A DNA stretch of 43,303 bases from JAJTFW01 sp046160245. GTDB lineage: Bacteria > Bacteroidota > Bacteroidia > AKYH767-A > OLB10. The notes beneath the pieces are model-generated. The model did not search any database. It was not told the origin of the DNA and saw nothing but the letters and a program-made list of their open reading frames with translations. Below are positions 40,085 to 43,303 of the stretch, piece after piece (positions within the stretch are counted from its first letter, which is position 1; the number at the start of each line of letters is the position of its first letter). The stretch lies in NCBI GenBank assembly GCA_046160245.1, contig JBJXGU010000078.1, positions 1-43,303 of the forward strand, written 5' to 3'. The position numbers and the translations under genes were made by a program.

Positions 40085-43000
40085 ATGAAAAGACTACTAT
40101 ACTTCGTCTCATTTTTACTTAGTTTACCCGTTTGTTTATTAGGACAAGTTTCCTACCCATTGTTTACTTCAGGTATATATGAAGTTACTGAGTCTTGTTC
40201 ACCTGATGTTCAAAAAACCATTATTTCGAACGGAACTCTAGCAACCGGTACTGCGTCAAATAATGTAGTTGAAGTAGATTATAAATGTCAAATGACGTAT
40301 CGAGCAAAGGATATGATCCATCTTCGTCCAGGTTTTCACGCAGGGGAATTTGATGATAATGGTTATTTTAAAACTGAGTTTTTCAATCATGATGTTAAAT
40401 TGGTTACACCCGATGCCAGTTCAATGGTAAATGGTATAGTGAATGTTCCAAAGTGGGAAAAGTTGGAGATTGCATTTCGTCTTCCCCCTATATTCGAATC
40501 TGCTATCGCAAATTTTTTCGCACATTATTATGATGGAGCAACAGGTAATCAGGTAAACCCTAACACGGATCTTAATCCATATGCAAGTGATTCATTAAAA
40601 GTAAGAGTTGTTTTTACATCACCAACAGGAAGAAAATTATATAAAAGTGGATTTTTCATGAGAGAAGCGAAATGGGGATCTGGTCCAATAGGAGGTATGG
40701 GTGTTCCAGTGCCTGGAGCAGCCGATTTGGAGGAGGATCTTAATCATCCTTTGGCAAATTATAACTGGAGAGTCCGTTTTGCTCCTGATGAAGTTGATCT
40801 TACAGTTCCCTGGATAATGAAAATAGAAGTAGAAGCTCCTCCTAGAACTTTTTTCCCGCAGAGCTATGATATGGGTAATTTCGCATTCTTATGTATAGAT
40901 CCTTTGCCCGATAACCATGGCTATCTTCATGTAAATGCAAATAATAATCGCTACCTTCGTTTTGATGATGGTACAGACTATTTTGGAATCGGTATGAATT
41001 TATCAGATCAACGTAAAGGAAATCGTTACCCGCCTGAACCAGCGTATCAATGGTACAAAACGCAGCGAGAAGATTATGAATTAATATTGACCACCATAGA
41101 GGAATTATCTCAAAACGGAGGTAATGAAATTCGTGTTGCATTTCATAGAGGATTGTTTGTTCCCGAGTGGGAAAATTTAGGAGTATATGATGCATTTAAT
41201 ACCGCCGATATTTGTGCTGGCGGCGGTGGGTGGTTGACAAATCTAGCAGGGAATAGACAAATGGATTGTTGGATGATAGATAAACTATTTGAAAAATGTA
41301 GGGACGAAAATGTATATGTGCAATTATGCCTTATATTAATGAATTTGGGGCATTCATTTGAACAATATGGTTGGGGTGATAATGCTTATTACCGAAATTA
41401 TGTTTATGGCAATCCGGCACCTGGAGGTATAGGTGGCTACGACACAAAAAAATATTACATTAGTGGAGATATTAATGTCCCTGTTTTATGGAAGAACACT
41501 GGTAGTATGTATTATTGGAAGCGGTATTTGAGGTATTTTTTTGCTCGATGGGGGTATAGTACCAATATATCTTGGATAGAAACCATTAATGAGATTGACC
41601 TCACACAACATTTCAATCATAAAGATCCAATTGATAATCCTAATCAATGTAGTGACAATAATAATATTGAATTTTTAGAAGAGCAAGCTTCTAGAGATTA
41701 TATTGAAAAATGGCATGAAGAATTAATTTCCTATTCAAAAACGATACTGGATAATAGAGGATCAAATCTGTCAACAGATTTTAACCATCTCTGGTCAGTC
41801 AGTTATGCTAATTGGTATCAACTTTTTGGATCGGATAATGATATTACTAATTATTTCAAGCTATTTAGTTTACCTGAGATTGATGTGATGGACGTTCATG
41901 CCTACGATTATTGGTATTATCCCTTCGATTGGGATCCAGTAGACCCTAATAATCCGTTGGATTACTCTGCAGCAAACAAAAACATAAATCATCAACGATT
42001 TTTAAATGGAAGTAAATTATATAGGTTATTTAATAAACCATTTTGTATTGGAGAAGGAAGTTCGTTTGGGAGACCGATAATTGTGCAATCACCAAACGCT
42101 GGCGGTAGCGTTAATTTTAGTGAAATCACCTCCATATACCAAAACTATAAAATACCATTTCATAATATGATTTGGTCATCAGCTCTCAGTGGGGCATGTT
42201 CGGTAGCCAAAACCTGGCAATGGCAAGTAGTTGCTTGGTGGGAAAATGGGATGCCGAAGCCGATTGCGGACGGATTACTTGGAAATAGAACTAATTTAAA
42301 AGGGCAAGGAAATTCTATACATCCTGCTGGGTCGCAGCAACCATTTTCATTAATAAATTCTCCATTGCTCGATCAATTTCAACCTTTAAGAGCATTCGTC
42401 GATATTGCAAACTTACCTTCATTAGTTGACTTTCATTATTTATACGACGAGTCGAATCGTTTTGAATGTGCAATAGGTTTTCGTCAAAGTGTCGGCACAA
42501 CAAAAATGGAAGGGGTAGGTTGGGCACACCATGTAGAAAAATGGATTGATAATTCTTATTATATTTTAAAAGTTGCTCAACCTCCAGTAAATGTCACTAT
42601 TGGTACTGAGACAAAACTTCTTAAACTAGATGAGAATTACATGAACTGCCAATCGCAAAGTTCACTAGTAAATTCTGGTCGACATATTCCATTAGTAGCA
42701 TACGGATCTCCTCCAGGAATGGACGAATACCATACTTGGCCTGGTACCCCGCCTTTACTACCTGAAGTAAGCATTAACTATAATCAAGGCTTACATGCGT
42801 CTTTTATAAATTTTAGTTCACCCTATCTCGCTTGTGATTATGAACATGAGTCAATCGCCTTTATGGCAAACGGTGCATCTAATAGATTTGCACAAGATGA
42901 TAAAACAAATAATACGGATACGAATACAACCCCAGTGTTAAAAGTATTTCCAAATCCATTGAAAGATGTTCAAATGAGCTATGAAGTTATATCAACTAAT

Positions 43001-43183
43001 GAAGTTGATATAAATGGAGAATTATTGATAATTGATTTATTCGGAAGAATTATTAAAAGCATAAAGTGGAATGGCGATTTAAAAGGAAGTATGGATCTAC
43101 CACTATTAAGTGAAGGAATGTATTCTATAGTTTTAAAAACGGCAACATGGACAATTTCAAAAAGATTTGTAAAATTACAGTAG
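40085..43183 (+). CDS. T9SS-exported clan-A-like glycoside hydrolase, multidomain
   Basis: The 1032-aa protein has a signal peptide (MKRLLYFVSFLLSLPVCLLGQ). A 3-coathanger-like repeat (MIHLRPGFHAGEF) follows, then a DUF5060-like beta-sandwich (~130-270) with the end WRVRFAPDEVDLTVPW. A TIM-barrel region (~300-700) comes next. Candidate catalytic acids are Glu503 in ETINEIDL and Glu657 in CIGEGSS, the Asn-Glu and Glu pair expected of clan GH-A retaining enzymes. The last ~80 residues (VFPNPLKD...GMYSIVLKT...KRFVKL) are a type A T9SS sorting domain. Its substrate is unknown, and I cannot assign a numbered GH family. A third secreted protein overlaps its 3' end. Confidence 0.82.
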   Translation: MKRLLYFVSFLLSLPVCLLGQVSYPLFTSGIYEVTESCSPDVQKTIISNGTLATGTASNNVVEVDYKCQMTYRAKDMIHLRPGFHAGEFDDNGYFKTEFFNHDVKLVTPDASSMVNGIVNVPKWEKLEIAFRLPPIFESAIANFFAHYYDGATGNQVNPNTDLNPYASDSLKVRVVFTSPTGRKLYKSGFFMREAKWGSGPIGGMGVPVPGAADLEEDLNHPLANYNWRVRFAPDEVDLTVPWIMKIEVEAPPRTFFPQSYDMGNFAFLCIDPLPDNHGYLHVNANNNRYLRFDDGTDYFGIGMNLSDQRKGNRYPPEPAYQWYKTQREDYELILTTIEELSQNGGNEIRVAFHRGLFVPEWENLGVYDAFNTADICAGGGGWLTNLAGNRQMDCWMIDKLFEKCRDENVYVQLCLILMNLGHSFEQYGWGDNAYYRNYVYGNPAPGGIGGYDTKKYYISGDINVPVLWKNTGSMYYWKRYLRYFFARWGYSTNISWIETINEIDLTQHFNHKDPIDNPNQCSDNNNIEFLEEQASRDYIEKWHEELISYSKTILDNRGSNLSTDFNHLWSVSYANWYQLFGSDNDITNYFKLFSLPEIDVMDVHAYDYWYYPFDWDPVDPNNPLDYSAANKNINHQRFLNGSKLYRLFNKPFCIGEGSSFGRPIIVQSPNAGGSVNFSEITSIYQNYKIPFHNMIWSSALSGACSVAKTWQWQVVAWWENGMPKPIADGLLGNRTNLKGQGNSIHPAGSQQPFSLINSPLLDQFQPLRAFVDIANLPSLVDFHYLYDESNRFECAIGFRQSVGTTKMEGVGWAHHVEKWIDNSYYILKVAQPPVNVTIGTETKLLKLDENYMNCQSQSSLVNSGRHIPLVAYGSPPGMDEYHTWPGTPPLLPEVSINYNQGLHASFINFSSPYLACDYEHESIAFMANGASNRFAQDDKTNNTDTNTTPVLKVFPNPLKDVQMSYEVISTNEVDINGELLIIDLFGRIIKSIKWNGDLKGSMDLPLLSEGMYSIVLKTATWTISKRFVKLQ

Positions 43184-43303
43184 CAATTTTAGTTACAATA
43201 AATTCGTGTTTCGCTCAAAATTACAAGGGTAGGTTATGGGATTTTGAAATATATAATTCTTTTAAACCCAAAGAACACTTTAATGGTGACATTTCATTGC
43301 CTA
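43147..43303 (+). CDS. Secreted protein of unknown function (partial, 3' end beyond window)
   Basis: From ATG 43147 the frame stays open to the window edge for 52 codons. It encodes a clear signal peptide (MDNFKKICKITVAILVTINSCFAQ) followed by NYKGRLWDFEIYNSFKPKEHF. The start lies 37 nt inside the end of the glycoside-hydrolase gene in another frame, suggesting coupled translation. The protein is therefore exported; no domain can be named from the fragment. Confidence 0.7.
   Translation, partial: MDNFKKICKITVAILVTINSCFAQNYKGRLWDFEIYNSFKPKEHFNGDISLP

Overview
The window looks like chromosomal DNA of a low-GC, free-living Bacteroidota bacterium. The evidence is a type IX secretion (T9SS) C-terminal sorting domain, SprB-type repeats, the GlmM and RibBA forms typical of the phylum, TAnnTTTG-type -7 promoter elements, and few clear Shine-Dalgarno sequences. 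I cannot place it below phylum. No rRNA, tRNA, CRISPR array, transposase or phage gene was seen.

Left part (1-9962): the 5' end of a secreted protein on the minus strand, then a divergent homogentisate pair (hmgA and a fumarylacetoacetate-hydrolase-family gene). Next comes a 560-bp intergenic stretch holding a Rho-independent terminator and four hairpins that keep the same loop on different stems. Housekeeping genes follow on the plus strand: ribBA, glmM and a cysteine desulfurase. Last are a secreted choice-of-anchor-B/SprB-repeat protein and a DUF1801 protein.

Middle (10204-35120): a ~25-kb extracellular polysaccharide locus, almost all on the minus strand. From upstream to downstream it encodes a Wza-like export lipoprotein, a Wzc-like tyrosine autokinase, a Wzx-like flippase, a methyltransferase, a GT4 glycosyltransferase and a nucleotidyltransferase-fold protein. 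A plus-strand sulfotransferase interrupts the run. A tightly packed second block then encodes a GINT1/formyltransferase-like protein, a second nucleotidyltransferase-fold protein, a methyltransferase, GT4 enzymes, AsnB, a Wzy-like polymerase, a fused MDR/Gfo-Idh-MocA oxidoreductase, an alpha/alpha-toroid-like protein, a DUF354 glycosyltransferase, a NodB-like deacetylase, a FemAB-like acyltransferase and a hexapeptide acyltransferase. Together these are the parts of a Wzx/Wzy pathway whose product may be sulfated, acylated or phospho-decorated. No priming sugar-phosphate transferase and no tyrosine phosphatase lie in the window.

Right part (35347-43303): paaABCD of phenylacetyl-CoA epoxidase without an adjacent paaE reductase. 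After it comes a cluster of secreted proteins: a four-repeat SprB-like protein with a phage-tail-like C-terminus, a clan-A-like glycoside hydrolase with a T9SS sorting domain, and the start of a third secreted protein cut by the window edge. hmgA/FAH and the paa genes together indicate aerobic use of aromatic compounds.

Most interesting features: the constant-loop, covarying-stem hairpin family upstream of ribBA; the interleaved inverted repeats at 10039-10123; the pair of nucleotidyltransferase-fold proteins beside a GINT1-like protein and a sulfotransferase; and the Gly-Tyr-rich tail of the Wzc-like kinase.
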